Assembly: GCA_964343975.1 (NCBI GenBank)
Contig: CAYFLU010000139.1
Coordinates: 1 to 8,902, forward strand
Origin: SCUN01 sp964343975
GTDB lineage: Bacteria; Acidobacteriota; Vicinamibacteria; Vicinamibacterales; SCN-69-37
Length of the DNA stretch: 8,902 bases
Direction of reading: 5' to 3'
This document shows, piece by piece, positions 1 through 6,794 of the stretch (positions within the stretch are counted from its first letter, which is position 1; every line of letters starts with the position of its first letter). The notes under the pieces are model-generated. The model was not told the DNA's origin and made no database searches. It saw nothing but the letters and a program-made list of their open reading frames with translations. A program made the position numbers and the translations under genes.

Positions 1-1709
1 TCGATCGAGCGCAGCACGAAGTTCGCCGCGTGATAGACCGTGTCGCTGCTGTGCGGCGACACGATGATCGGCGCGTTCCAGTTCCAGCGGATCTCCGAGT
101 TGTCGGTCCACTGGCCGGCGCCCGCGCCACGGCCGTTGCCGCCGTAGCCCTTCGTCTGGCCCGTGACCATGTCGGTGCGGCTCAACGCGCCGAACTGGCT
201 CTCGTTGTAGAGATAGCGGCTGTTCTCGAGTTCCACGATGTTCTGCTGACCGTCGCCGCCGCCGGTGTTCTGCCACGCTTCGAACGGAATCGTGCCGCCG
301 CCCTTCATCGAGCTCGGGCCCTTCTTCGAGCCGTTGTCCTGCAAGCCGCAGTACACGTTGTACGGCTGCGCCATGTCGAAGCCGATGCCCATGCACTGCG
401 CCGTGGCGAGGTTGTCCGGGTGATACCAGTGCGCGCCGCCGTCGAACGTGATCGACATGCCGTGGTCGTAGCCGAGCAGCATGTGCTTGCTGTCTTTCGG
501 GTTGATCCAGAGCGCGTGGTTGTCGCCACCAGCGCCGAGCGGCTGCCACGTCGCGCCGCCGTCCGGCGTTTGCGCCGCGCCGGTGTTCAGCACGAACACG
601 TGGTTCTTGTCGTTCGGATCCACGCGGATGTTGCTGTAGTAGTACGGCGTGTCGTTCGCGGGATACCCGCCGCCACGACCGCCACCACCGCCCGCGCCAC
701 CGCGACCCGCCGCCGCACCGGCGGCGGCCGGCGCCGGCTGCGGGGCCACCTGCTTCCACGTGCGACCCGCATCATCCGACCGGAAAAGCGGATCGTTCAC
801 GGTGTCGCCAAAGCCCATCGCGAGATTCTTCTTCTCTTCATCCGTCGTGCCCTTCACGACTTCGACGATCGCGTAGACCGTGTTCGGATCCTGACGCGAG
901 ATCGAGATGCCGATGCGGCCGAGCGTGCCCGTCGGCAATCCGCCCTCGAGCCGCGTCCACGTCTTGCCCGCGTCCATCGTCTTGTAGAGGCCGCTGCCCG
1001 TGCCGCCGGGGCCGAAGGAGTACGGACGACGCGTCTTCTCGTAGGTCGCCGCGTAGAGCACGAGCGGGTTCTTCGGATCCATCGCCACATCGACGACGCC
1101 GACGGCCTTGCCGGTCGACGACTTGATGTCGAGCGACTTCGTCCATGTCTTGCCGCCGTCGATCGTCTTGTAGAGACCGCGCTCTTCGTTGTCGGAGTAG
1201 AGGTGGCCGAGCGCCGCCACGTAGGCCGTGTTCGCGTCGGTCGGATGAATCACGATGCGGCCGACGTGGTGCGAGTCTTTCAGACCCACATTCGTCCACG
1301 TCTTGCCGGCATCGGTCGACTTGTAGACGCCGTCGCCCGAGTAGATCGTGCGCGAGTTGTTGCCTTCACCCGTGCCGACGTAGAGCACGTCGGGGTTCGA
1401 CTGCGAGACGGCGATCGCGCCGATCGAGGCCGCGCCCGTGTCGGTGAACAGCTGCGTGAACGTGTGACCGTTGTTCTCGGTCTTGAACACGCCGCCGGTG
1501 GCCGACGCCGCGTAGAACACGCGCGGGTTGGATTCGACGACGGCAAAGTCCACGAAGCGGCCGCCCTGACGGGTGGGACCGAGTTCGCGGAACTGCATGG
1601 TCTTGAACGGATCGGCACTCGGCTGTTGAGCCGTCACCGACCATGTCATGGCAAGCACTGCGGCCGCCGAGGCAAACACGGCGACGCGCGCGGACACTGG
1701 CAGTTTCAT
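1..1709 (-). CDS. Secreted BNR/VPS10-type beta-propeller protein (sialidase-like fold), 3' end outside window
   Basis: An uninterrupted reading frame of 569 codons runs from ATG at 1709 to the window edge without a stop, so the C-terminus is missing. The start is supported by GGAGAA at 1717-1722, 7 bases upstream, and by an immediate signal peptide: MKLPVSAR, a hydrophobic Ala/Val stretch, and a likely cleavage after VTA (residue 27). The mature part carries repeated Asp-box (BNR) motifs of the form S/T-x-D-x-G-x-T-W: STDAGKTW near 131, TIDGGKTW near 182, TMDAGKTW near 244, SDDAGRTW near 311, TPDGGATW near 381 and the variant TFDGGAHW near 421. These mark blades of a BNR/VPS10-type propeller. 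A flexible Ala/Gly/Arg-rich linker occupies about residues 323-349, between blades. The protein is probably exported. Families with this architecture are often annotated as glycosyl hydrolase or sortilin-like, but no catalytic sialidase residues can be assigned here, so the substrate is unknown. Confidence 0.9.
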   Translation of the reverse strand, partial: MKLPVSARVAVFASAAAVLAMTWSVTAQQPSADPFKTMQFRELGPTRQGGRFVDFAVVESNPRVFYAASATGGVFKTENNGHTFTQLFTDTGAASIGAIAVSQSNPDVLYVGTGEGNNSRTIYSGDGVYKSTDAGKTWTNVGLKDSHHVGRIVIHPTDANTAYVAALGHLYSDNEERGLYKTIDGGKTWTKSLDIKSSTGKAVGVVDVAMDPKNPLVLYAATYEKTRRPYSFGPGGTGSGLYKTMDAGKTWTRLEGGLPTGTLGRIGISISRQDPNTVYAIVEVVKGTTDEEKKNLAMGFGDTVNDPLFRSDDAGRTWKQVAPQPAPAAAGAAAGRGGAGGGGGRGGGYPANDTPYYYSNIRVDPNDKNHVFVLNTGAAQTPDGGATWQPLGAGGDNHALWINPKDSKHMLLGYDHGMSITFDGGAHWYHPDNLATAQCMGIGFDMAQPYNVYCGLQDNGSKKGPSSMKGGGTIPFEAWQNTGGGDGQQNIVELENSRYLYNESQFGALSRTDMVTGQTKGYGGNGRGAGAGQWTDNSEIRWNWNAPIIVSPHSSDTVYHAANFVLRSI

Positions 1710-1831
1710 GGGCAGGTTCTCCGGGAGCACGGCGGGCCCGTCGGGCCGGCCGGGTGGGCCACTCGATGGCCCGACACATTCTACCGCCGGTAGAACACCC
1801 ACGACTTGTCGCATAATGTGCGGCCAAGATC
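1710..1831. promoter_or_regulatory. Divergent intergenic region between the BNR protein and the 7-TM protein
   Basis: These 122 bp lie between two divergently transcribed genes and must carry both promoters. Visible elements are the GGAGAA ribosome-binding site of the leftward gene (1717-1722), a 17-bp palindrome (1779-1795) and a CATAAT box (1812-1817) that could be a -10 for the rightward gene. A TAGAAT box on the minus strand (1778-1783) overlaps the palindrome and could be a -10 for the leftward gene. No convincing -35 hexamer is found at 16-19 bp from either box, so the promoter assignments are tentative. Confidence 0.45.
1779..1795. promoter_or_regulatory. Perfect 17-bp palindrome, candidate operator
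   Basis: TTCTACCGCCGGTAGAA has two 8-bp half-sites (TTCTACCG / CGGTAGAA) around a single central C. It lies between divergent starts, 70 bp upstream of the BNR gene's ATG and 37 bp upstream of the 7-TM gene's GTG. It overlaps a possible minus-strand -10 box (TAGAAT). The symmetry and position fit a binding site for a dimeric repressor acting on one or both genes. The regulator is unknown; no regulator gene is in the window. Confidence 0.45.
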
Positions 1832-2734
1832 GTGCTCGATACATTCACCCTGTACTGCATCGTGGTGGCGACGGCTGTCGGCGGTGCCATCCTCTCCTGG
1901 TTGTTCACGTGGCGTCGTCCCGAGGCGGTGGGCGCGCGCACCTGGTCGCTCAGCCTCGCGTGTCTGGCGGTCTACTTCGGACTCGTCGTGTTTCGGCAGC
2001 ACGTCAACGGGTTCATCGGCTACAGCGTGGCCAACGGCGTGGCCGTGATCGGCCTCGGCGTGATGCACTTCGGGTCGGGCCAGATCTGCCGGCGACCGGT
2101 GCGGCTCTGGCTTCACCTGGCCGTCGCAGCGGTGGTGATGGTGGTGATTGCCGCCTTCCTCCTCGAACCCGAGCGCCACTTCCGCATCCGCGTGATGCTC
2201 GTGGCCGCGGTGACCGCGATCCAAAGCTCACTCATCGTGTGGATGATGCTGCGGTCCGACGCCGATGTCAGCGAGGACGAAGTGCGCGCGCGCCGGCTCA
2301 CGGCCGCCGTGCTCGGCGCGCTGGCCAGCCTGCAGTACGCCCGTGTCGTACTGCACTCGCCCCTGTGGCGCGGCAACGAGGCGTCGATCCTCGCCGGCAC
2401 CGCACTCTCGCACTGGACCGCCGTGATCTTCCTGCTCGTGTGTGTCGGCCTGCCGTTCCTCGTCGTCTACGTGAACGAAGCGCGCGCGCAGGCGGCCCTG
2501 ATCAAGGCCATCGCGGACCTGCAGCATGCGCTCGCCGAGGTGAAGACGCTGCGCGGCCTGATCCCGATCTGTTCGTCGTGCCGGCGCATCCGCGAAACCG
2601 ACAACACCTGGAACAACATCGAGCGCTATCTGGAAGCGCACTCGGACGCGCAGCTGTCGCACGGCGTGTGCCCCGACTGCATGGTGAAGTTGTATCCGGA
2701 ATATTCGGCCGGTCTCGCGCAACCGCCGGCCTGA
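1832..2734 (+). CDS. 7-TM membrane protein with coiled coil and C-terminal four-cysteine (CxxC...CxxC) motif
   Basis: The protein has 300 residues. It starts at GTG 1832, the only usable start after an in-frame stop at 1814-1816; the ribosome-binding site is weak. About seven hydrophobic segments are visible, near residues 5-26, 37-54, 62-80, 92-111, 119-140, 156-177 and 190-214. The layout, with WRRP after the first helix, resembles the 7-TM sensor regions found upstream of GGDEF and kinase domains. An amphipathic, probably coiled-coil helix follows at about 215-240. The C-terminus holds GLIPICSSCRRIR (cysteines 247 and 250) and HGVCPDCMVKLYPE (cysteines 280 and 283), with W260 and E264 between. 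This motif is common in bacterial signalling proteins, usually next to histidine kinase, phosphatase or cyclase domains, and is thought to bind metal. Here the protein ends just after it, with no output domain. A role in envelope or redox/metal sensing is inference only. Confidence 0.8.
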   Translation: MLDTFTLYCIVVATAVGGAILSWLFTWRRPEAVGARTWSLSLACLAVYFGLVVFRQHVNGFIGYSVANGVAVIGLGVMHFGSGQICRRPVRLWLHLAVAAVVMVVIAAFLLEPERHFRIRVMLVAAVTAIQSSLIVWMMLRSDADVSEDEVRARRLTAAVLGALASLQYARVVLHSPLWRGNEASILAGTALSHWTAVIFLLVCVGLPFLVVYVNEARAQAALIKAIADLQHALAEVKTLRGLIPICSSCRRIRETDNTWNNIERYLEAHSDAQLSHGVCPDCMVKLYPEYSAGLAQPPA

Positions 2735-2753
2735 TCCCGCGAGCTAGGCCGGC
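2725..2753. terminator. GC-rich hairpin spanning two convergent stop codons, possible bidirectional terminator
   Basis: GCCGGCCT at 2725-2732 pairs perfectly with AGGCCGGC at 2746-2753, giving an 8-bp stem and a 13-base loop. The hairpin covers the stop codon of the rightward 7-TM gene (2732-2734), the 9-bp gap, and the stop codon of the leftward VOC-cupin gene (2744-2746). Its position between convergent genes suggests a shared terminator. No clear T-run follows the stem on either strand, so it may instead be a processing or 3'-end-stabilising structure. Confidence 0.45.
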
Positions 2754-3808
2754 AACCGCACCACGAGCACGGCTGCGTCGTCAGACTCGGCGGCCAGCTG
2801 CACCGGCATGTGCGGCGGCAACACGAACGCGTCGCCCTCGGCGAGCGCATGGGTGTCCTGCGCGGCCTCGAGCGTGAAGCGCCCCGACAGCACGAAACTG
2901 AAGTGAATCTCGACGTGGTGGTTCACCGTGCGATGCGCGCCATGTGACGCCCGCCACACCTCCACCGCCGCCACGCCCTGCGTCGCAGCCGCGATGCCCG
3001 TGTCGCGCACGAGGAATCCATCGTTGTTCCGCTGCCAGGTCGCGTGTGTGGCTTCGCTTCGGCAGAATCGCTGGCCGCTGAAGTCGCGATCGGGATTGAT
3101 CGTCGCGTTGGGCAGCGTCATCTCGTGATCCACGGTCGTCACGTGCTCGGCCGGCACGCCGATCTCGATGACCTGCAGATTCTCGGACGCTTCGAGCACA
3201 CGATGCCGGATCTGCGGCGGCTGGATGACGCAATCGCCGGCTGCCAGCACAAACGCCGGCCCCTGATCTTCGTACACGAGCCGCACCCAGCCGGAGTAGC
3301 AGTAGATCAACTGAAAGCCGACGAGGTGGTAGTGCACCATGTCGGGCACCGGGCCGGCATCCGGGATGCGAATGTGCGACGCGATGATGCTGCCGCCGAG
3401 GCGGCCAGGAATCAAATCGCGATACGCCATGCCGGCGCGGCCGATGATCCACGGCGTGTTGTCGGCGAGGCGCCGCACGAGAAACGCCGGCGTCACCGGT
3501 GGCACAACGAGCGTGGGCGCGGCATCAACGATCTCGATGCGTGTGCCACCGGGCGCGGTGAGCGTGCGTTGGCCATGTGCGACGAGCTCGGGCGTTGCGC
3601 TCACGATGCGCAACAGACCCGCGGGTCCCGCGAGATGCCGATCGAGTCGCACGTGGAGGCCGTGACCCGAGAGCGTGACCACCGCAGGATCGTCGGCCGG
3701 CATGATCGTGTCGAGCCGGAAGCCCAGCACCTGTTGAAAGAACCGCAGGTCGGCGGTGAGCGCCGTCGACGGCAGACAGACTTCGATGTGTGTGATGGAG
3801 TTCGACAT
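2744..3808 (-). CDS. VOC (glyoxalase-fold) domain fused to two cupin domains
   Basis: The protein has 354 residues. Residues 5-95 look like a VOC/glyoxalase-fold module: ITHIEVCLP, then a helix containing FFQQVLGFRLD, then strands. It is only half of the usual paired VOC site. The first cupin spans about 150-220, with H159-x-H161, Q166 where the family normally has Glu, G173, and motif 2 GDCVIQPPQIRH with H202, so a 3-His/Gln metal site is plausible. The second cupin spans about 290-352, with H297, H298, E300 and H302. Its motif 2, GDAFVLPPHMPV, has Val336 where the first cupin has His, so its metal site may be degenerate. There is no signal peptide, so it is probably cytoplasmic. The start is 5 bp after the stop of the PD40 gene, without a clear ribosome-binding site, suggesting translational coupling. 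A dioxygenase/isomerase-like enzyme or a small-molecule sensor are both possible; the substrate is unknown. Confidence 0.8.
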   Translation of the reverse strand: MSNSITHIEVCLPSTALTADLRFFQQVLGFRLDTIMPADDPAVVTLSGHGLHVRLDRHLAGPAGLLRIVSATPELVAHGQRTLTAPGGTRIEIVDAAPTLVVPPVTPAFLVRRLADNTPWIIGRAGMAYRDLIPGRLGGSIIASHIRIPDAGPVPDMVHYHLVGFQLIYCYSGWVRLVYEDQGPAFVLAAGDCVIQPPQIRHRVLEASENLQVIEIGVPAEHVTTVDHEMTLPNATINPDRDFSGQRFCRSEATHATWQRNNDGFLVRDTGIAAATQGVAAVEVWRASHGAHRTVNHHVEIHFSFVLSGRFTLEAAQDTHALAEGDAFVLPPHMPVQLAAESDDAAVLVVRLPA

Positions 3809-3813
3809 GGGTA

Positions 3814-5625
3814 TCAGCGTGCGGCGCCGGGCCAGTTCACGATCACGTTCAAGCGATTCGGCACCGAGCCCTCATCGCGACGAATCATCAGCAGCCGTTG
3901 TCCGTCGGGCGACACCGTGACGCTCCTGAAGCGGTCGTTGATGAAGAACGCGTCACGCGCGGCGACTTTCCGCGGCGCCTCGAACGTGCCATCCGCGCGC
4001 ATTCGCGCCACCACCATCGCATCACCGGTGACGTAGTACAGCTCACGCCCGTCAGGCGACCACAAGGGACGCACGCCGCCGGCCGTCGATACCGGAATGC
4101 GACGACCGCCGGTGGGATACGACTGCACGTACACCTCCGGACGGCCCGACTCGTCGGACGCGTAGGCCACCCAGTGCGGTCCACCGGGTTCCGGTGAGAA
4201 CAGCGCTGCCCATTCGTTGAATCCACTCACACGAAACGGCGCCGACTTGCCGCTCGGCCCGAGTGTCCACAGATCGCGACCGGAGGCCGATGAGATCTCC
4301 GCATACAAAAAGGTGCCGTCTGGCGCGAAGTCGTACGGGAATTGATCGCCAGGTGTCTTGAGTAGAAGCTCGGGCGGCTGCGATCCGTCAGCGGTCTGCG
4401 CGTAGATGTCGAAGTCGCCTCCGCGATTCGAGGCAAAGACGATGCGTGTGCCGTCGCGCGTCCAGATGGGGAGCAGATTCGAATCGATGCCCGACGTGAG
4501 CGCGCGGCTTGAGCCGTGCACGAGATCGTGCACCCAAAGGTTGTGGCCCTGCCGAACAACTGCCCTCGTCCCGTCGGGCGAGATGCCGACCTCGCGATAG
4601 GCCGCCTGCGGCAACCCGACCGGCGTGATCGCGCCGTCCCGGCCCGTCCACACGAGTGAGGTCTTCGCCGGATTCGCTGCGGCATACACGACTGTGCCGG
4701 TGTCGGAGATGGCGAGCCACGCGAGCCCTTCGGTGTCCAGCTCGGAGTAGACGTTATCCAACACTTGCGGACCGAGCGTGCCGACGGTGGGATGCGCGGG
4801 ATCGAAGGACGCCGCGCGCATCGTGCTCTGATCCGGCACCAGCAAACGTGGCGAGGCCGCCGACGGATCGAAGGTCGCCGCGCCGAACGGCGATGTGTGC
4901 GGCATCACCAGCGTCGTCACACGCGACACGAGCGAGAACACCGCGCTGCCGCCAGCGGGCCCCCAGACGTCGAAGAGCACGTGCTGTCCACCGGGCAACA
5001 CCTGCGGGAACACGTGCGCGTAGCCGTGGGCGCCGCCGTCGGGCACCGACAGCGGCTTCACCGTGCCGCCGCCGGCCGGCACGCGCAGCAACCCCGAGCC
5101 GAGCGATGCGGCGTACACGATCGTGTCGTCGGGGAGCCAGGTGCCGCCGACCGGATACGACGCGTCGGCCACACGCACGGGCGTGCCGCCGGCCACGTCG
5201 ACCTTCAGCAACTCGCCGTGCGCGAAGAACGCGACCCGCGTGCCGTCTGGCAAGAAGAACGGCTGCGTCGCGCCGTTCGATGCGGCGACAATGCGCGACT
5301 CGAACGCGTCGAGATCACGCAGATACAACTGCGAATCTGCCGATCCGCGACGGGCGACAAACGCAATCGTCTGACCATCGCGCGTGATCGCCGGAATGGA
5401 CGTGAGTTCCGCATCGGGCGGCAGCTCGATGCTGAAGCGCGTGGATCGCTTGGGTGCGGGTGGCGGGCGACGAAACCTCAACCACGCGGCGGTGCCGGCA
5501 GCCGCCATCGCCACGACCACAACGGCGGCCATGACACGGCGCCACAGCGACGCGCGCGAAGTGGCGAACGCTTCAGGATCAGGACGCGTGGCCGGCGCCA
5601 ATGCCATGAACGGTCTCGGCATCAT
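3814..5625 (-). CDS. Membrane-anchored PD40/TolB-type beta-propeller protein, kinase-less relative of PD40 Ser/Thr kinases
   Basis: The protein has 603 residues. It starts at tandem ATG codons (5625), with a further possible ATG at 5607; no strong ribosome-binding site helps choose. A short N-terminal stretch is followed by one transmembrane segment (about 31-49, preceded by WRR and followed by RFRRP). The remainder is a probable extracytoplasmic propeller. It carries repeated PD40 signatures: TRDGQTIAFV near 81, LPDGTRVAFF near 125, SPDGTRAVV near 349, TRDGTRIVFASN near 389, SPDGRELYYV near 523 and SPDGQRLLMI near 572. The opening RFSIELPPDAELT and the ending RLNVIVNWPG match the C-terminal sensor half of acidobacterial Ser/Thr kinases, but no kinase domain precedes it. 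The gene begins 30 bp after the dehydrogenase stop and ends 5 bp before the VOC-cupin start, consistent with an operon. Its role is probably ligand or substrate binding at the membrane; the ligand is unknown. Confidence 0.85.
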   Translation of the reverse strand: MMPRPFMALAPATRPDPEAFATSRASLWRRVMAAVVVVAMAAAGTAAWLRFRRPPPAPKRSTRFSIELPPDAELTSIPAITRDGQTIAFVARRGSADSQLYLRDLDAFESRIVAASNGATQPFFLPDGTRVAFFAHGELLKVDVAGGTPVRVADASYPVGGTWLPDDTIVYAASLGSGLLRVPAGGGTVKPLSVPDGGAHGYAHVFPQVLPGGQHVLFDVWGPAGGSAVFSLVSRVTTLVMPHTSPFGAATFDPSAASPRLLVPDQSTMRAASFDPAHPTVGTLGPQVLDNVYSELDTEGLAWLAISDTGTVVYAAANPAKTSLVWTGRDGAITPVGLPQAAYREVGISPDGTRAVVRQGHNLWVHDLVHGSSRALTSGIDSNLLPIWTRDGTRIVFASNRGGDFDIYAQTADGSQPPELLLKTPGDQFPYDFAPDGTFLYAEISSASGRDLWTLGPSGKSAPFRVSGFNEWAALFSPEPGGPHWVAYASDESGRPEVYVQSYPTGGRRIPVSTAGGVRPLWSPDGRELYYVTGDAMVVARMRADGTFEAPRKVAARDAFFINDRFRSVTVSPDGQRLLMIRRDEGSVPNRLNVIVNWPGAAR

Positions 5626-5655
5626 AGTCCAGCCGTCGCGGGGAGTTGTGAATCC

Positions 5656-6762
5656 CTAGACCTCGACGACGACCTTGCCGATGCTCTGCCCGCTCTGCAG
5701 ATGACGCATCGCCGCGGGCACGTCGGCAAACGTGAACCGGCGGCTCACGAGCGGCGGCATGCGCATCACGCGGTCGAGCGCGTCGCCGTAAGCACCGAGC
5801 TCATGCGCCTTGTTCCAGAGCCAGATCAGGTTGAAGCCCATCACGCTGCGGTTGTCGCTGATCATCTGCAGCGGATCCACGCGTGGCCGTCGCAGATAGC
5901 CGAGTGCGAGATGCCACCAGTTGCGTCTCGTCCCCGGCGTCATGAAGTCCGCAGCGCCGTAGACGACATGACGCCCCTCGGGGCTGAGCCGCGCGAACGC
6001 CGGCTGAAAGTACGGACCGCTCACCGCGTCGAAGACGAGATCGAACCCGCCCGCGCCGAGCGCCGACAGCGCACGATCGAGATCGGCGGCAAACGTGCGC
6101 GCGTCGCGGACGATGATCTGCGATGGCGGGAGCCCGCGCTCGCGCGCAAGCCATTCGCGCTTCTCCACACTGCCCACGACGGCGATCGTCCGCGCGCCCA
6201 TCGCCTCAAGCATCGTCAGCGCCTGCAACCCGACGCCGCCGGCCGCCGACTGCAGCAGCACGACGTCATTCGCCGCGACGGCGCCAAGCGTGACGAGGCC
6301 GTACCACGCGGTGAGACCTTGTACGAGATACGCGGCCGCCTCGGCGAAATCCCACCCATCGCGGATCGGCCGCACCACAGCGGCCGGCACATTGATCGCC
6401 GTGACGTAGCCACCGAAGCGAGTGAGGCCGACCACGCGATCGCCAATGGTCAGGCCAGTGACATCGGGCCCCACGGCCTCGACGACGCCGGCGAATTCGA
6501 GGCCGGGAATGAAACTGCCCTGCGGCGTGGCGGAGTAGAGACCGAGACAGGCGAAGAGGTCGGCGAAGTTCAGGCCGATCGCCTTCACGGCCACGCGCAC
6601 CTCTCCAGGCGCGGGCGGCGCGATCGGCTCCGTGCGCCGCGTCAGCCGATCAAGAGCGCCGGCGCGGTCGATGCGCCAAACGTCGCGGACCGAAACGACC
6701 TCGGGAGTCGTTTCGCCCCTGTTCTGACTACCGCGGTTTACATGTCCACTCGAGTTTCCCAT
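5656..6762 (-). CDS. Zinc-independent medium-chain dehydrogenase/reductase, VAT-1/quinone oxidoreductase type
   Basis: The protein is 368 residues long if started at ATG 6762. The GroES-like N-terminal domain contains PGEVRVAVKAIGLNFADLF (about 52-70) and PGLEFAGVVEAVGPDV. The Cys and His-Glu ligands of zinc alcohol dehydrogenases are absent (GLEF replaces GHE), pointing to an NADPH-dependent quinone or enone reductase. The Rossmann domain has the nucleotide-binding loop AAGGVG at 173-178, followed by a helix and MGARTIAVVGS. It ends DVPAAMRHLQSGQSIGKVVVEV, typical of the family. It is probably cytosolic. The start is uncertain: the conserved part begins at about residue 26 (RDVWRIDRAG), no ATG, GTG or TTG lies between the repeat and that point, and the first 24 residues of the ATG-6762 version are encoded within the 101-bp repeat. 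The frame stays open upstream to 7125, but that part is antisense to the protease gene and not protein-like. Confidence 0.85.
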   Translation of the reverse strand: MGNSSGHVNRGSQNRGETTPEVVSVRDVWRIDRAGALDRLTRRTEPIAPPAPGEVRVAVKAIGLNFADLFACLGLYSATPQGSFIPGLEFAGVVEAVGPDVTGLTIGDRVVGLTRFGGYVTAINVPAAVVRPIRDGWDFAEAAAYLVQGLTAWYGLVTLGAVAANDVVLLQSAAGGVGLQALTMLEAMGARTIAVVGSVEKREWLARERGLPPSQIIVRDARTFAADLDRALSALGAGGFDLVFDAVSGPYFQPAFARLSPEGRHVVYGAADFMTPGTRRNWWHLALGYLRRPRVDPLQMISDNRSVMGFNLIWLWNKAHELGAYGDALDRVMRMPPLVSRRFTFADVPAAMRHLQSGQSIGKVVVEV

Positions 6763-6792
6763 TCTCGGCCAAACGACTCCCGAGGTCGTTTC
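6692..6792. repeat. 101-bp symmetric palindromic element with perfect 22-bp terminal inverted repeats
   Basis: The 22 bases at 6692-6713 are the exact reverse complement of 6771-6792. Each arm is itself a near-palindrome (AAACGAC, 7-base loop CTCGGGA, GTCGTTT), so each can also fold alone. The interior holds three short palindromes spaced symmetrically about the centre: ACCGCGGT (6730-6737), ACATGT (6740-6745, centre of the element) and ACTCGAGT (6748-6755). The inner halves look like diverged inverted copies of each other. No obvious target-site duplication flanks it. It begins 2 bp beyond the stop codon of the S41 protease (6795-6797) and reaches into the 5' end of the dehydrogenase. It resembles a REP/BIME-like or non-autonomous miniature element; copy number cannot be judged from one window. 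In the transcript it would form a long stem between two genes. Confidence 0.7.
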
Positions 6793-6794
6793 CA

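Noticed and set aside
30..1793. 587-codon open frame on the plus strand
   Set aside because: It is antisense to the BNR gene, whose frame shows a signal peptide, a ribosome-binding site and repeated Asp-box motifs. The plus-strand product is Arg/Ala/Val-rich without domains, as expected from GC-rich antisense frames.
1812..1817. CATAAT as a firm promoter -10 for the 7-TM gene
   Set aside because: No acceptable -35 hexamer lies at 15-19 bp and the leader would be only a few bases, so it is mentioned only as a possibility.
1648..2877. 409-codon open frame on the plus strand
   Set aside because: It is a shifted frame of the 7-TM gene, extending over its neighbours; Arg/Pro-rich with no hydrophobic segments or motifs.
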